DNA of 64,000 bases from Tunturiibacter empetritectus (GCF_014201375.1 NZ_JACHDZ010000002.1:666191-730190); one strand, 5' to 3'. Shown: positions 47,813-56,897, numbered from the stretch's first letter. The notes: generated from the sequence alone by a model not told the origin. A program made the numbers and translations.

Positions 47813-48007
47813 ATGTCCTCTGCCCTTTATGCTGCTGCCTATCTGCTTCTGATCGCCGGTGTATCCTACTTGGCTTATATGAGCCATATTCCTGAGTCCT
47901 ACATTATTGCGATCGCCATCATCATGGTGGCGATCGGCGTGGTGAGCGGGATGGAGAGTGCGAGGTTGAGGAACACCCATCTGCGTCGAGGGCCCGGCGT
48001 CTTCTGA
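47813..48007 (+). CDS. Small two-helix membrane protein, second of a tandem pair
   Basis: 64 aa. SALYAAAYLLLIAGVSYLAY, the HIPESYI turn, and IAIAIIMVAIGVVSGMESAR repeat the design of the gene before it. The C-terminal tail (LRNTHLRRGPGVF) is longer. AGGAGAGAGA is a good ribosome binding site. A duplicated upstream sequence (TTTTCCTCT, 14-bp spacer, CTGCATCCTA) suggests gene and promoter were copied together. Confidence 0.78.
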   Translation: MSSALYAAAYLLLIAGVSYLAYMSHIPESYIIAIAIIMVAIGVVSGMESARLRNTHLRRGPGVF

Positions 48008-48023
48008 GGAGCGGTGTCGCATT

Positions 48024-48029
48024 TACACT
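48024..48029 (+). promoter_or_regulatory. TACACT -10 box of guaA (probable leaderless GTG start)
   Basis: TACACT, 6 nt (GGGTAA), then GTG at 48036. The box begins 17 bp after the stop of the preceding small gene. Confidence 0.5.
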
Positions 48030-48035
48030 GGGTAA

Positions 48036-49595
48036 GTGGATACCTCAACGATCGTCATTCTGGATTTTGGGTCGCAGTATACGCAGCTGATTGCGCGGCG
48101 TATTCGTGAGTTCAATGTATTTTCTGTTGTATTGCCTTGTACGGCCCCGCTGGAACAGGTGAAGGCGCTGAACCCGAAGGGTGTGATTCTTTCGGGCGGG
48201 CCGTGCTCTGTGTATGACACGGATGCGCCGGATGCAGATGAGGGTGTGCTGGCGATGGGTGTGCCGGTGCTGGGGATCTGCTATGGGTTGCAGTTTATTG
48301 TGCATCACCTGGGTGGAAAGGTGGTAGGGGCCGCGGCGCGGGAGTACGGGCACGCCGAGGTTACGGTAGTGGCGGAGACGCCTCTGTTTCGCGGGCTGCC
48401 GGGGACGCTGGATGTCTGGATGTCGCATGGGGATGAGGCGGAGGCGCTGCCGGTTGGGTTTCAACTGACGGCGAAGACCTCGAATGCGGTGGCGGGGATT
48501 GCGGATGACGCGAGAAGGATCTGGGCGGTGCAGTTTCATCCTGAGGTGGCGCATACGCGGCAGGGGATGGAGCTGCTGAAGAACTTCTGTTTGGATATCT
48601 GCGGGGCGGAGCAGGACTGGACGCCGGAACATTTTATTCAGTCGACGGTGGAACGGGTGCGGGCGCAGGTGGGAACGGGCCATGCAATCTGCGGGCTGAG
48701 CGGAGGAGTGGATTCGAGTGTGGCTGCGGTGCTGGTGGCGCGGGCGATTGGGGATCGGCTGACTTGTATCTTTGTGAACAACGGCGTGCTGCGGAAGGAT
48801 GAGTTTCTGAAGGTGCAGACGACGATGCGTGAACAGTTGGGGCTGAAGGTGGTTGCGGTGGACTCTTCGCAGCGGTTTCTGGAGAAGCTTGCGGGCGTGA
48901 CCGATCCGGAGCGGAAGCGGAAGGTGATTGGGAACGAGTTTATCGCCGTGTTTGATGATGAGGCTAAGAAGATCTGGGAGTCCTCTGTCGCGGGCGCAGA
49001 GGAGATCGCCTGGCTGGTACAGGGGACGCTCTATCCGGATGTGATTGAGTCGAGCAGCGTGCATGGGCCGAGTCATACGATCAAGAGTCACCATAATGTG
49101 GGTGGGCTGCCGGCAGATATGAAGCTGAAGTTGATTGAGCCGCTGCGGGATCTGTTCAAGGATGAGGTGCGGCGAATTGGGCGGGACCTGGGGATGCCGG
49201 AGGAGATTATTGAACGGCAGCCGTTTCCTGGGCCTGGGCTGGCGGTGAGGATTCTGGGCGAGGTGACGGCGGAGCGGGTGGCGATGTTGCAGGAGGCCGA
49301 TCAGATTGTGGTGGATGAGATCAAGAAGGCTGGACTGTATCGGAAGGTTTGGCAGAGCTTTGCGGTGTTGTTGCCCGTCAAGAGCGTTGGAGTGATGGGG
49401 GATCAGCGGACTTATGCGAATACGTGTGCGGTGCGGGCGGTGGAAAGCGAGGATGGGATGACGGCGGATTGGGCTCCGCTGCCTTATGAGGTGCTGAGGA
49501 CGATCTCGAGCAGGATTGTGAGTGAGGTTCGGGGGATTAATAGGGTGGTGTATGACATTACTTCGAAGCCTCCTGGCACGATTGAGTGGGAGTAA
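48036..49595 (+). CDS. guaA: GMP synthase (glutamine-hydrolysing)
   Basis: 519 aa. N-terminal class I amidotransferase with catalytic Cys in [17 protein letters not shown] and the His/Glu pair in [10 protein letters not shown]. Then the ATP-pyrophosphatase domain with the P-loop [18 protein letters not shown], and the dimerisation domain ending [23 protein letters not shown]. Converts XMP to GMP with glutamine and ATP. GTG start, leaderless by position. Its end is separated from the convergent symporter only by a repeat element. Confidence 0.97.
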   Translation: MDTSTIVILDFGSQYTQLIARRIREFNVFSVVLPCTAPLEQVKALNPKGVILSGGPCSVYDTDAPDADEGVLAMGVPVLGICYGLQFIVHHLGGKVVGAAAREYGHAEVTVVAETPLFRGLPGTLDVWMSHGDEAEALPVGFQLTAKTSNAVAGIADDARRIWAVQFHPEVAHTRQGMELLKNFCLDICGAEQDWTPEHFIQSTVERVRAQVGTGHAICGLSGGVDSSVAAVLVARAIGDRLTCIFVNNGVLRKDEFLKVQTTMREQLGLKVVAVDSSQRFLEKLAGVTDPERKRKVIGNEFIAVFDDEAKKIWESSVAGAEEIAWLVQGTLYPDVIESSSVHGPSHTIKSHHNVGGLPADMKLKLIEPLRDLFKDEVRRIGRDLGMPEEIIERQPFPGPGLAVRILGEVTAERVAMLQEADQIVVDEIKKAGLYRKVWQSFAVLLPVKSVGVMGDQRTYANTCAVRAVESEDGMTADWAPLPYEVLRTISSRIVSEVRGINRVVYDITSKPPGTIEWE

Positions 49596-49597
49596 GG

Positions 49598-49795
49598 CTG
49601 TCCTGCCGGACGGGCCCGCTCCGCGCGGTGCGGTCACTTCGTGACTTGTATACCCCTTCGGTTGGTGCTCCCGTTGGTCGCAGGATAAAGTTCGTGCCGA
49701 CCAACGTGAGGATCGATGCTGTATGGTTCGCCAAGACCGGTATACGCGTCACGAAGTGACCGCCCCACGCGTAGAGGGCCCGTCGGGCAGGACAG
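49598..49795. repeat. Palindromic element, full copy (198 bp)
   Basis: CTGTCCTGCCGGACGGGCCC at the left, GGGCCCGTCGGGCAGGACAG at the right; the ~55-bp arms are near-complementary and each includes a GTCAC-NNN-GTGAC hairpin and GTATAC. The core has GGTGCTCCCGTTGGTCGCAG and GTGCCGACCAACGTGAGGAT. It fills the whole space between the guaA stop (49595) and the symporter stop (49798). Confidence 0.9.
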
Positions 49796-49797
49796 AG

Positions 49798-51309
49798 CTA
49801 GCTGATGTAGGCTGCGGCGTCGGTGACGTCGGTTCCTGCGTTTAACTTCATTGTGCGGAACAGTATCGTCAACACCGTGGAGACGGCGAGGTTCAACAAT
49901 AGCGCGGGTACGGCTGCGTACATGGGGTACGTGCTGCCGAAGAGATGAAGAGGGTAAACCGAACTCTTCAGCCCCAGAGCTACTGCCATAGCTGTGCCGC
50001 TGAACATGCCTGCTGCCCAGCCGATGAGGAGCGCCCAGGGATTGAACCAGCGCGTGAAGACCCCGAGAACGACCGATGGGAAGAGCTGGCCCATCCAGAT
50101 TCCGCCGAGCAGCTGCATCTCGATCGCGTAGGGTGCGGGGAGCTTGAGGACGAAGATCAGTGCGCCGAACTTTACGACGAGCGAGACGATCTTGGCCATG
50201 CGGGACTCTTCTTCAGGGAGCATCTTTCGCCGGATCAGCGCGCCGTAGAGGTTGCGGGTGAAGAGGTTGGAGGCGGCGATGGACATGATCGCTGCGGGGA
50301 CGAGTGCTCCGATGGCGACCGCGGCGAGACAGAAGCCGGCGAACCACTCAGGAAACATCTTGAGGAAGAGCAGCGGTACGGCCTGATTGGGATCTTTGGT
50401 GACGACTCCGGCGGCTAGTGCGAGATAGCCGAGGAGGGCGATGAGTCCCAGGAGAAAGCTGTAGGCGGGCAGCATGGCGGCGTTGCGGCGGATTACGTTG
50501 GCGCTCTGCGCGCTGAGGACCGCGGTGGCGGTGTGGGGGTAGAGCATGAGCGCTATGGCGGAGCCGATGGCGAGGGTGGAGTAGCCGAGGAACTGGCCTT
50601 GTTTGAGGTGGATTGTGGCTGAAGGAGTGTGGTGGGCGAGGAGTTGGTTGGCGATCTCAAAGACGCGCGCGTAGCCGCCGAGTTTGTGGGGGATGTAGAT
50701 GAGCGCGGCGAGGACCATGATGTAGAGCATGATGTCCTTGACGATGGCGATGACGGCGGGGGCGCGGAGGCCGCTGGAGTAGGTGTAGGCGGCGAGGATG
50801 ACGAAGGCGGCTGCGAGAGGCCACTCGCCGTGGATGCCCATGGCTCCGATGACGACGCGGATGCCGACCAGTTGCAGCGCAATGTAGGGCATAAGGGCGA
50901 GGACGCCGGTGAGCGCGATGGCGATGGTGAGCCAGCGGTTGCCGTAGCGTCCACTGACGAAGTCGGCGAAGGTTATGTAACCGTGGCGGTGGCATACTGT
51001 CCAGAGGCGCGGCAGGACGAGCATCATGTAGGGGTAGGCGATGACGGCGTAGGGGACTGCGAAGAATCCCATGGCGCCTGCTCCGTAGAGCGCTGCCGGG
51101 ACCGCGATGACGGTGTAGGCGGTGTAGAGGTCGCCGCCGATGAGGAACCAGGTGATCCAGGTGCCGAAGCTGCGGCCTGCGAGGCCCCACTCTTCGAGCG
51201 AGCCCATTCCTGCCTTCGGTCTTCGCCACCGTGCGGCCCAGAATCCGGCGAGCGTAACGAGCAAAAAGAAAAAACAGAAGACTACCAGTGCCGTCGTATG
51301 GAGTTGCAA
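49798..51309 (-). CDS. Sodium/solute symporter, MctP-like monocarboxylate branch
   Basis: 503 aa with about 13 membrane helices. EEWGLAGRSFGTWITWFLIG and the YTAYTVIAVPAALYGAGAMG stretch match the SSS family, closest in my recollection to monocarboxylate permeases such as MctP. The only in-frame start near the first helix is TTG at 51309; no ATG is available. Probably takes up a small organic acid with sodium. Adjacent lipoprotein gene (51387) may be upstream in the same transcript. Confidence 0.87.
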   Translation of the reverse strand: MQLHTTALVVFCFFFLLVTLAGFWAARWRRPKAGMGSLEEWGLAGRSFGTWITWFLIGGDLYTAYTVIAVPAALYGAGAMGFFAVPYAVIAYPYMMLVLPRLWTVCHRHGYITFADFVSGRYGNRWLTIAIALTGVLALMPYIALQLVGIRVVIGAMGIHGEWPLAAAFVILAAYTYSSGLRAPAVIAIVKDIMLYIMVLAALIYIPHKLGGYARVFEIANQLLAHHTPSATIHLKQGQFLGYSTLAIGSAIALMLYPHTATAVLSAQSANVIRRNAAMLPAYSFLLGLIALLGYLALAAGVVTKDPNQAVPLLFLKMFPEWFAGFCLAAVAIGALVPAAIMSIAASNLFTRNLYGALIRRKMLPEEESRMAKIVSLVVKFGALIFVLKLPAPYAIEMQLLGGIWMGQLFPSVVLGVFTRWFNPWALLIGWAAGMFSGTAMAVALGLKSSVYPLHLFGSTYPMYAAVPALLLNLAVSTVLTILFRTMKLNAGTDVTDAAAYIS

Positions 51310-51386
51310 TCGTTCACCCAGGCTCTAGAGATTTGCCGCACTCACAGGTTAGCGCAGCGGTGCAGGAAGATGGATGCTTGCTCGGG

Positions 51387-52019
51387 TTAACTTCGTCCGT
51401 TGTCGCTCCACTCGTAGACGACTACGCCGAGGTCGTTGAGGGTTTTGATGACGGCCTCCATGTTTCTGCGAACCTCTGGACGCGCTTTGACGGGGACTTC
51501 GTGGGCCTCTTCGACGGCGACGACGCGTCCATAGGGCCAGGAGTTTTCGGGGATGGCATTGAGCGCGGTGGGCAGGTCGATGACGCGTACATTCAGGTCG
51601 CGGCGGCGGGCGCCGATGGGCCGCAGCATTCCGCCTACACCAAGGCCGCTGGTGTTGCCGTCGGCGACGACTACGTGCAGGGTTGCCATCTCGCCCTGCA
51701 CGGTGAGGTAGGGATTCTCCCAGAGATTGAGGCTCTTGACGGCCATGTAACGGGTCTTCGATGGCGGCGGGATCAGCTCCATCTGCTGGCGGGCGAGGTT
51801 GTTCTCCTGCTGGTGTTCGGCGGCGAGAGCGTTCTGCGCGGCCACGTTGGGGATGGAGGGGATTGCGGGCCGGGAACAGCCGGCGAGGGCGAGCGGAAGC
51901 AGAAAAGCGGCGGGAAGGAGCGAGGCTCGTAGCAGCGAATAGCTTGGATGCGGCGAGTGTCCGGATAGCGAATGTCGGAATAGCGAGGGCACGATCACCA
52001 GCATATCAAGCGATGGCAT
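51387..52019 (-). CDS. Hypothetical lipoprotein
   Basis: Up to 210 aa. A lipobox LALAGC near residue 48 follows a hydrophobic stretch (LLRASLLPAAFLLPLALAGC), so the mature protein is anchored at the membrane. The soluble part has MAVKSLNLWENPYLTVQGEM, LHVVVADGNTSG and WPYGRVVAVEEA; no family recognised. The start is uncertain: the ATG at 52019 gives a long N-terminus, whereas a TATGCT box followed after 7 nt by GTG at 51992 would fit the leaderless pattern. Confidence 0.68.
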   Translation of the reverse strand: MPSLDMLVIVPSLFRHSLSGHSPHPSYSLLRASLLPAAFLLPLALAGCSRPAIPSIPNVAAQNALAAEHQQENNLARQQMELIPPPSKTRYMAVKSLNLWENPYLTVQGEMATLHVVVADGNTSGLGVGGMLRPIGARRRDLNVRVIDLPTALNAIPENSWPYGRVVAVEEAHEVPVKARPEVRRNMEAVIKTLNDLGVVVYEWSDNGRS

Positions 52020-52067
52020 TGATCAAAAGATCAAAGTTCTCGGCGATTTTACGACGAAGACGAGTAG

Positions 52068-52859
52068 TTATCGTCCGGTCCAAACGGCGGCGCGTTTTTC
52101 CAGAAAGGCCTTGGTGCCCTCTTCTTTGTCGCTGGTTCCGCAGAGTCGTCCGAAGATCTTTGCTTCCATGTCGATGGCTTGTTCGAGGCCGATCTCGCTG
52201 CCGTCGCGGACAGCATGGAGGCATGCAGCGACGGCCAGGGGGGCCATGGCGACGATGGTTTTGGCGAGAGCTTCGGCGCGCTCCATCAACTTGTCGGTGT
52301 TATCTGCGGGAAGCACCTCGTCTACCAGGCCGATTCGCAGGGCTTCGGTGGCGTTGATCATCTCACCGGTGAGCAGCAGTTTGAGCGCCATGGGCTGGCC
52401 GACGAGGCGCGGGAGGCGCTGGGTTCCGCCGTAGCCGGGGATGAGGCCGAGTTTGACCTCGGGCTGGCCGAGGCGTGCGGTGTCGCTGGCGAGGCGGATC
52501 GTGCAGGCCATGGCCAGCTCGCAGCCGCCGCCGAGGGCGAAGCCGTTGATGCAGGCGATGACGGGTTTTCCGCAGGTCTCGATGAGGCGAAAGACGCCCT
52601 GGCCGCGGCGGGCCTTGGCCTCTCCTGCGGTCGCGTCGATGGCGGCGAGCTCTTTGATGTCTGCGCCGGCTGCGAAGGCTTTTTCGCCGGCGCCGGTGAG
52701 GAGGATCACCCGGACGGCGGGGTCGGCGGCGAGTGTTGAAAATACGGCTTCCAGATCGTTGAAGACCTGGGTGTTCAGGGCGTTGAGGACCTGGGGGCGG
52801 TTCAGGGTGACGCGCGCTACCTGATCCTTTACCTCGCACAGCAACGTTTCGTAGTTCAC
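52068..52859 (-). CDS. Enoyl-CoA hydratase/isomerase family protein
   Basis: 263 aa crotonase. Oxyanion-hole glycine in AFAAGADIKEL and NGFALGGGCELAMACTIRLA; catalytic Glu positions in QPEVKLGLIPGYGGTQRLPR. Reads as a classical short-chain enoyl-CoA hydratase of beta-oxidation or butanoate metabolism. GTG start with GAGGAGAGG 4 nt upstream. Divergent from the RibH gene, 77 bp between starts. Confidence 0.92.
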   Translation of the reverse strand: MNYETLLCEVKDQVARVTLNRPQVLNALNTQVFNDLEAVFSTLAADPAVRVILLTGAGEKAFAAGADIKELAAIDATAGEAKARRGQGVFRLIETCGKPVIACINGFALGGGCELAMACTIRLASDTARLGQPEVKLGLIPGYGGTQRLPRLVGQPMALKLLLTGEMINATEALRIGLVDEVLPADNTDKLMERAEALAKTIVAMAPLAVAACLHAVRDGSEIGLEQAIDMEAKIFGRLCGTSDKEEGTKAFLEKRAAVWTGR

Positions 52860-52923
52860 GTACCTCTCCTCTGGCTATCTCGTGGGTGATCTTGTGGGCG
52901 CTCTCGCGCCGCACTCCAGACGA

Positions 52924-52929
52924 TACAAT
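52924..52929 (+). promoter_or_regulatory. TACAAT -10 box of the ribH fusion (probable leaderless start)
   Basis: TACAAT, 7 nt (CGAATCT), then ATG at 52937. No ribosome binding site. Confidence 0.5.
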
Positions 52930-52936
52930 CGAATCT

Positions 52937-53818
52937 ATGATTAAGGGAATTACGCACGTCAGCGCGATAGCGTCGGGGGCTGAGTTTGACCGTGTCTCGA
53001 GCCTCTTTTCTGCTCTTGGTTTTGAAAAGGGCAAGGGGTGGCAGGATGCGCAGGGTCGCGGCGCTGCCTTCCTTGCGCCGATTGGCAATCTTGAGTTTGT
53101 AACGGGCAGGGAGCCTGCGGTGCCAACGGTGCTGATCGAGGTGACGCAGCTGGACCACATCCGTTCGCTCGTGGAAAAGTGGCTGCTGGCGAGCTATCGC
53201 ACGGAGGAGATTCCGGAGATTCTCTCTGCCGCAGAGCTGACGCACTGGAACAGCAGGCTGTTTACGTTGCAGATCACGACTGAGCTGCGGATTGGGTTCT
53301 GGCAGTCAGAGAATCCGCTGCATGGCCAGCCTGAGGCTGTAGAGGGTGACCTGAGCGCTGTGGGTATGCGCTTCGCGGTGGTGACGACGCGCTGGAATAC
53401 GGTGATCACCGACCGGCTGCTGCAGGGGTCGCTCGATGCGCTTCATCGCAGCGGCGTGGCGCGGGCTGATATTGAGATTGTTCGGGTTCCTGGTGCGTGG
53501 GAGGTGCCGTCGGCTGCACGGACGCTGGCGGAGTCGAAGAGGTTCGATGCGATTATTACGCTGGGGTGTTTGCTGCGTGGGGAGACGGCGCACTACGAGG
53601 CGATCTACAACGAGGTGGCGCGGGGGATTGGCCAGTCGCAGCAGGAGACTGGGGTTCCGCATGCGTTCGGGGTACTGACCTGCGAGACGCTGGAGCAGGC
53701 GCTCGACCGTGCGGGGCTGAAGGCGGGAAACAAGGGCTTTGAGGCGGCCAGCGCGGCGATTGAGATGGTGTCGATCCAGCGTAAGCTCGCGGCGCAGAAC
53801 GGCCAGGGGAAAAAATAA
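52937..53818 (+). CDS. ribH: 6,7-dimethyl-8-ribityllumazine synthase with N-terminal glyoxalase-like domain
   Basis: 293 aa, nearly twice the usual ~155. Residues ~137-293 are a complete RibH: MRFAVVTTRWNTVITDRLLQ, RVPGAWEVPSAARTLAESKR, and ITLGCLLRGETAHYEAIYNE with the catalytic His, then AFGVLTCETLEQAL. It condenses the ribitylamino-uracil and dihydroxybutanone phosphate to the riboflavin precursor. Residues 1-~130 (GITHVSAIASGAEFDRVSSL, FSALGFEKGKG, LAPIGNLEFVTG) look like a vicinal-oxygen-chelate/glyoxalase half-barrel, an unusual addition. One base overlaps nusB, the common ribH-nusB pairing. Confidence 0.88.
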   Translation: MIKGITHVSAIASGAEFDRVSSLFSALGFEKGKGWQDAQGRGAAFLAPIGNLEFVTGREPAVPTVLIEVTQLDHIRSLVEKWLLASYRTEEIPEILSAAELTHWNSRLFTLQITTELRIGFWQSENPLHGQPEAVEGDLSAVGMRFAVVTTRWNTVITDRLLQGSLDALHRSGVARADIEIVRVPGAWEVPSAARTLAESKRFDAIITLGCLLRGETAHYEAIYNEVARGIGQSQQETGVPHAFGVLTCETLEQALDRAGLKAGNKGFEAASAAIEMVSIQRKLAAQNGQGKK

Positions 53819-54240
53819 TGGGCACACGCCGCAAGTCGCGCGAACTTACGATGCAGATGTTGTTTCAGGGAGACCTGGGCAAGCAGTCGCCCGAGCAGGT
53901 GCAGAAACTTTTTTGGGCGTCGGTGGAGGATGTGGATGCCGAGACGCGTGGGTTTGCGGAGGATCTTTATCGTGTTGCGACGACTCGCGATGAGGAGATC
54001 GACAAGCTGATTGAAGAGCATGCGCAGAACTGGCGGCTGGAGCGGATGCCGGTGGTGGATCGGAATCTGCTGCGGGCTTCGGTGGCGGAGATGCTTGGAT
54101 TTCCGAATACGCCTGCTGCGATCATCATCAACGAGACGCTGGAGATTGGACGGCGGTACGCTGCGCCGGAGTCGATCCACTTTCTGAATGGCGTGCTGGA
54201 TGCGATTGCGCGGGATTTGCTGAAGAAGCGGCTGGCGTAG
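53818..54240 (+). CDS. nusB: Transcription antitermination factor NusB
   Basis: 140 aa all-helical RNA-binding protein. TRRKSRELTMQMLFQGDLG is the conserved N-terminus, and PVVDRNLLRASVAEML, then PAAIIINETLEIGRRYA and FLNGVLDAIAR complete the family pattern. With NusE it assembles the rRNA antitermination complex on boxA. Translationally linked to ribH (TAATG overlap). A repeat element starts 3 bp after the stop. Confidence 0.96.
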   Translation: MGTRRKSRELTMQMLFQGDLGKQSPEQVQKLFWASVEDVDAETRGFAEDLYRVATTRDEEIDKLIEEHAQNWRLERMPVVDRNLLRASVAEMLGFPNTPAAIIINETLEIGRRYAAPESIHFLNGVLDAIARDLLKKRLA

Positions 54241-54242
54241 AG

Positions 54243-54439
54243 CTGTCCTGCCGGACGGGCGCCCTGCGCGGGCGGCGGTCACTTCGTGACGCGTATACCG
54301 GTCTTGGCGCGGCGAATACCTACGGTCCTCCCGCCGGTCGGCACAAACTCTTGCTTGCGACCAACGGGAGCACCACGCGAAGCGGTATACAGGTCACGAA
54401 GTGACCGCTGCCCGCGCAGGGCGCCCGTCCGGCAGGACC
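54243..54439. repeat. Palindromic element, full copy (197 bp), core inverted
   Basis: Arms CTGTCCTGCCGGACGGGC and GCCCGTCCGGCAGGACC with GTCACTTCGTGAC / GTCACGAAGTGAC hairpins. The core reads ACCGGTCTTGGCG ... GGTCGGCACAAA ... GCGACCAACGGGAGCACC, which is the reverse complement of the core in the 47263 and 49598 copies. It fills the space between the stops of convergent nusB and the large lipoprotein gene. Confidence 0.9.
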
Positions 54440-54443
54440 AATC

Positions 54444-56897
54444 CTAGGAGGTCGACTTGCGCGGCTTCTGCACCAGAAGGTTGGGAGCGACGATATTTCC
54501 ATTCACGTCTGGCAGCTTCGGTGCGAGAGGGGTTGTCGTGTCCTTGTAGGTGCCGTCGCTTTGTTTGGTGATGAGGTGGACGGCGTTGTCTCCCGTGGTG
54601 CCCGCGTAGAAGGTCTGGTTGTCTGCGCTGACCACGCCGACGATCGGCGCGATGGGGGTTCCGAGAGCGGTCGACAGGGGGATGCTGCTCAGAGTGCCAG
54701 CGCCGGTGGGCTGAGGGGTGTAGGTGGGAACAACGGCTCCGCTGCCCTGATAGGCCACGAAGGCGATCTTCGAGTCCGAGGTGGGGAAGACGCCGGTGAT
54801 GGCTGAGGCGGTGACACCGGGAAGCGCACCGGTGAAGACGGTGTTGGTGGTGAACTTCTGCGGTGTCGTTATGGGCGTTTGACCAGGGCACGCGGCGATG
54901 GGAAGGCCCGGTGCGGCGGCAGCGGTACTGCTGGCTGGGACCCCGATGGCGAGGTCGGTCAAGGTTGGCGTCGGCGTGACGGTTGCGCCGAGAAGGTGGA
55001 GTCCGTCGTTGGTGGTGGCGATTCGGTCGGTCTGCGGTCCGAGCACGCCGGCGTCGGGATAGAAGAGGTTGGTCGTGGTGGAGGAGGTGGTGGGGGCGGC
55101 GCCGCCGACGATAGTGGTCACCGGGCAGTAGGAGCGAGCGGTGGTTGGGTTGCCGCCGAAGAAGGCTCCGACGCTTGGGACACCGATGGCTACGTCGCTG
55201 GTCGATTGCGAGGACGTTGTCTGGTACCAGCCGGTGAAGGTGGAGTGAACCAGCAGGGTGTTGTTGGGAGTCGTGACGCCGGTCGAGGAGTTGTAGTCGC
55301 CGAGGGTGATGTAGACGGTGGAGTTGTCGGGCGAGAAGACGGCGTGGGTGGCGACGCCGCCGTACTGGGTCTGAATGCTGCCCTTGGTGTTGTAGAGGTA
55401 GACAAACTGGCGGATGGGGTCGGTGATGACCAGCGTTGTGCCGTCAGGCGAGATTGCGATCACGGTGCCGGGTACGGTGGTGTCCTGAGCGCCTATGCTG
55501 TTGGTGGTTGCGCTGAAGGTCATGAGTTCGAAGGAGCTTCCCATGTAGATGGAGGTGCCGTCGTTGCTGATGACCATGGAGTTGGGCTGATAGGGCAGGC
55601 GTACAGGGTTTCCGAGTTGAGGCTGCGTGAAGTCCACGGGCACGAGATAGAAGGAGTTGGTGCTCGCGATATAGAGATTGGTGCTGTTGACGCCTGGGGC
55701 GGTGACGAGGACTGGATTCGAGGTGATGGCTTTTCCGTTGCCGAAGAGGCCAATCTGATTGAACGGGGACGGATTGCAGGTGGGAGGCTGGCAGACTGCG
55801 GTGATGGCGGCGGCGCCTGGGAAGACGGGGGTCACCGAGGCTGCGGAGGCGGCGGGAATGGTTGTCGGGGTGGTGGATTCGAAGTTGAGAGCGAGGCCGG
55901 TGAGGACTGTTCCGTTGGTATCCGTTGCAACGGCGTTGATCGGTTGCACGTTGTTGGGATTTACGGTCACGCTGGTTGAGTTGCCTGTGCCAACGGTGGC
56001 GGTGAGTGCGATCGAGACAGGTGGGCAGGTGGAGAAGAAGCCAGCCGAGCTTCCGGCGTTCGCGATGTTTGCGGTGATGACGGTCGATCCAGGCTGCTGC
56101 GCGGTGGCGACACCGTTCTGGTCGATGGTGACGACGGAGGCGGTCTGCGGAGCGTAGGAGAGATGGCCGACCTGGCAGCTGATGTTGGCACCGTCTCCGG
56201 CCAGGACTCTGGCTGCAAGCTGACTGGTGACAAACTGGGAGACGCAACCGGTTGCCGGAACCGCGGCAGCTGGCGGGGGCACAGGCACGGCGCAGCAGCC
56301 GTTTCCGTTGGTGGTCTGCGCGCAGGTCGATGTCTGGGTAATAAAGGCTGCGGGGCTGCAGTTGGTGGCCGGGTCGTGGACGCAGTCGGTTGAGAGCGCC
56401 CCGAGGGTCACATTGGTGACCACGGGATGGATGAAGATCGGGAGCGGATTGCTGCTGACTCCGTTGCCGTTGGCTACGACGTAGACGGTGCCGGATTTGT
56501 TGGTGGGGTTGCAGGTGGTGAAGTCGGCGATGCCACCGCCGGTGTTCCTGTTCCAGGTGCCTGCGCAGAGCCGGCCGGTGGTTGGCTGGACGTCGGCGAT
56601 GGTCATGTCGGGCTGGCCATTGGGGAGGAAGGTGGCGTAGGTGTAGCCGGACACCGTTACGGCGGTGCCCTTGCAGTCGATGGCTGCCGGTGAACTGACT
56701 TGGCCGATCTGCGCAAAGTTCAACGATATGCCGAAGATCTTGGGTTGGAGATTAATGGTCGCTACCTGGCCGACGACAGGGCCGGTGTCTCCGCCGTTGC
56801 AGAAGACTGCGGCTGTTTTCTTGGAGCAACCCGAGATCGAGACACCAAAAGGAATCGTGAAAAGCAAAAGAAAGACTAACGTGGCAAACCGACGCAT
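54444..56897 (-). CDS. Large secreted beta-propeller/Ig-like lipoprotein
   Basis: 817 aa. Signal peptide with lipobox-like SISGC at residue ~24, so it is probably lipid-anchored. The first ~400 residues are Thr/Ser/Asn-rich with Ig-like (BIG_2-type) segments such as VVTIDQNGVATAQQPGSTVI. The rest has YVTN/NHL-type propeller repeats (IYMGSSFELMTFSATTN, IAISPDGTTLVITDP, HAVFSPDNSTVYITLGD). Surface structural or binding role; no catalytic motif seen. It resembles the large exported repeat proteins common in soil acidobacteria. GGGGAGG is its ribosome binding site. Confidence 0.78.
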   Translation of the reverse strand: MRRFATLVFLLLFTIPFGVSISGCSKKTAAVFCNGGDTGPVVGQVATINLQPKIFGISLNFAQIGQVSSPAAIDCKGTAVTVSGYTYATFLPNGQPDMTIADVQPTTGRLCAGTWNRNTGGGIADFTTCNPTNKSGTVYVVANGNGVSSNPLPIFIHPVVTNVTLGALSTDCVHDPATNCSPAAFITQTSTCAQTTNGNGCCAVPVPPPAAAVPATGCVSQFVTSQLAARVLAGDGANISCQVGHLSYAPQTASVVTIDQNGVATAQQPGSTVITANIANAGSSAGFFSTCPPVSIALTATVGTGNSTSVTVNPNNVQPINAVATDTNGTVLTGLALNFESTTPTTIPAASAASVTPVFPGAAAITAVCQPPTCNPSPFNQIGLFGNGKAITSNPVLVTAPGVNSTNLYIASTNSFYLVPVDFTQPQLGNPVRLPYQPNSMVISNDGTSIYMGSSFELMTFSATTNSIGAQDTTVPGTVIAISPDGTTLVITDPIRQFVYLYNTKGSIQTQYGGVATHAVFSPDNSTVYITLGDYNSSTGVTTPNNTLLVHSTFTGWYQTTSSQSTSDVAIGVPSVGAFFGGNPTTARSYCPVTTIVGGAAPTTSSTTTNLFYPDAGVLGPQTDRIATTNDGLHLLGATVTPTPTLTDLAIGVPASSTAAAAPGLPIAACPGQTPITTPQKFTTNTVFTGALPGVTASAITGVFPTSDSKIAFVAYQGSGAVVPTYTPQPTGAGTLSSIPLSTALGTPIAPIVGVVSADNQTFYAGTTGDNAVHLITKQSDGTYKDTTTPLAPKLPDVNGNIVAPNLLVQKPRKSTS

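Noticed and set aside
48045..49637. 530-codon frame antisense to guaA
   Set aside because: Shadow of guaA; rich in Arg/His/Pro and runs into the repeat element at its N-terminus.
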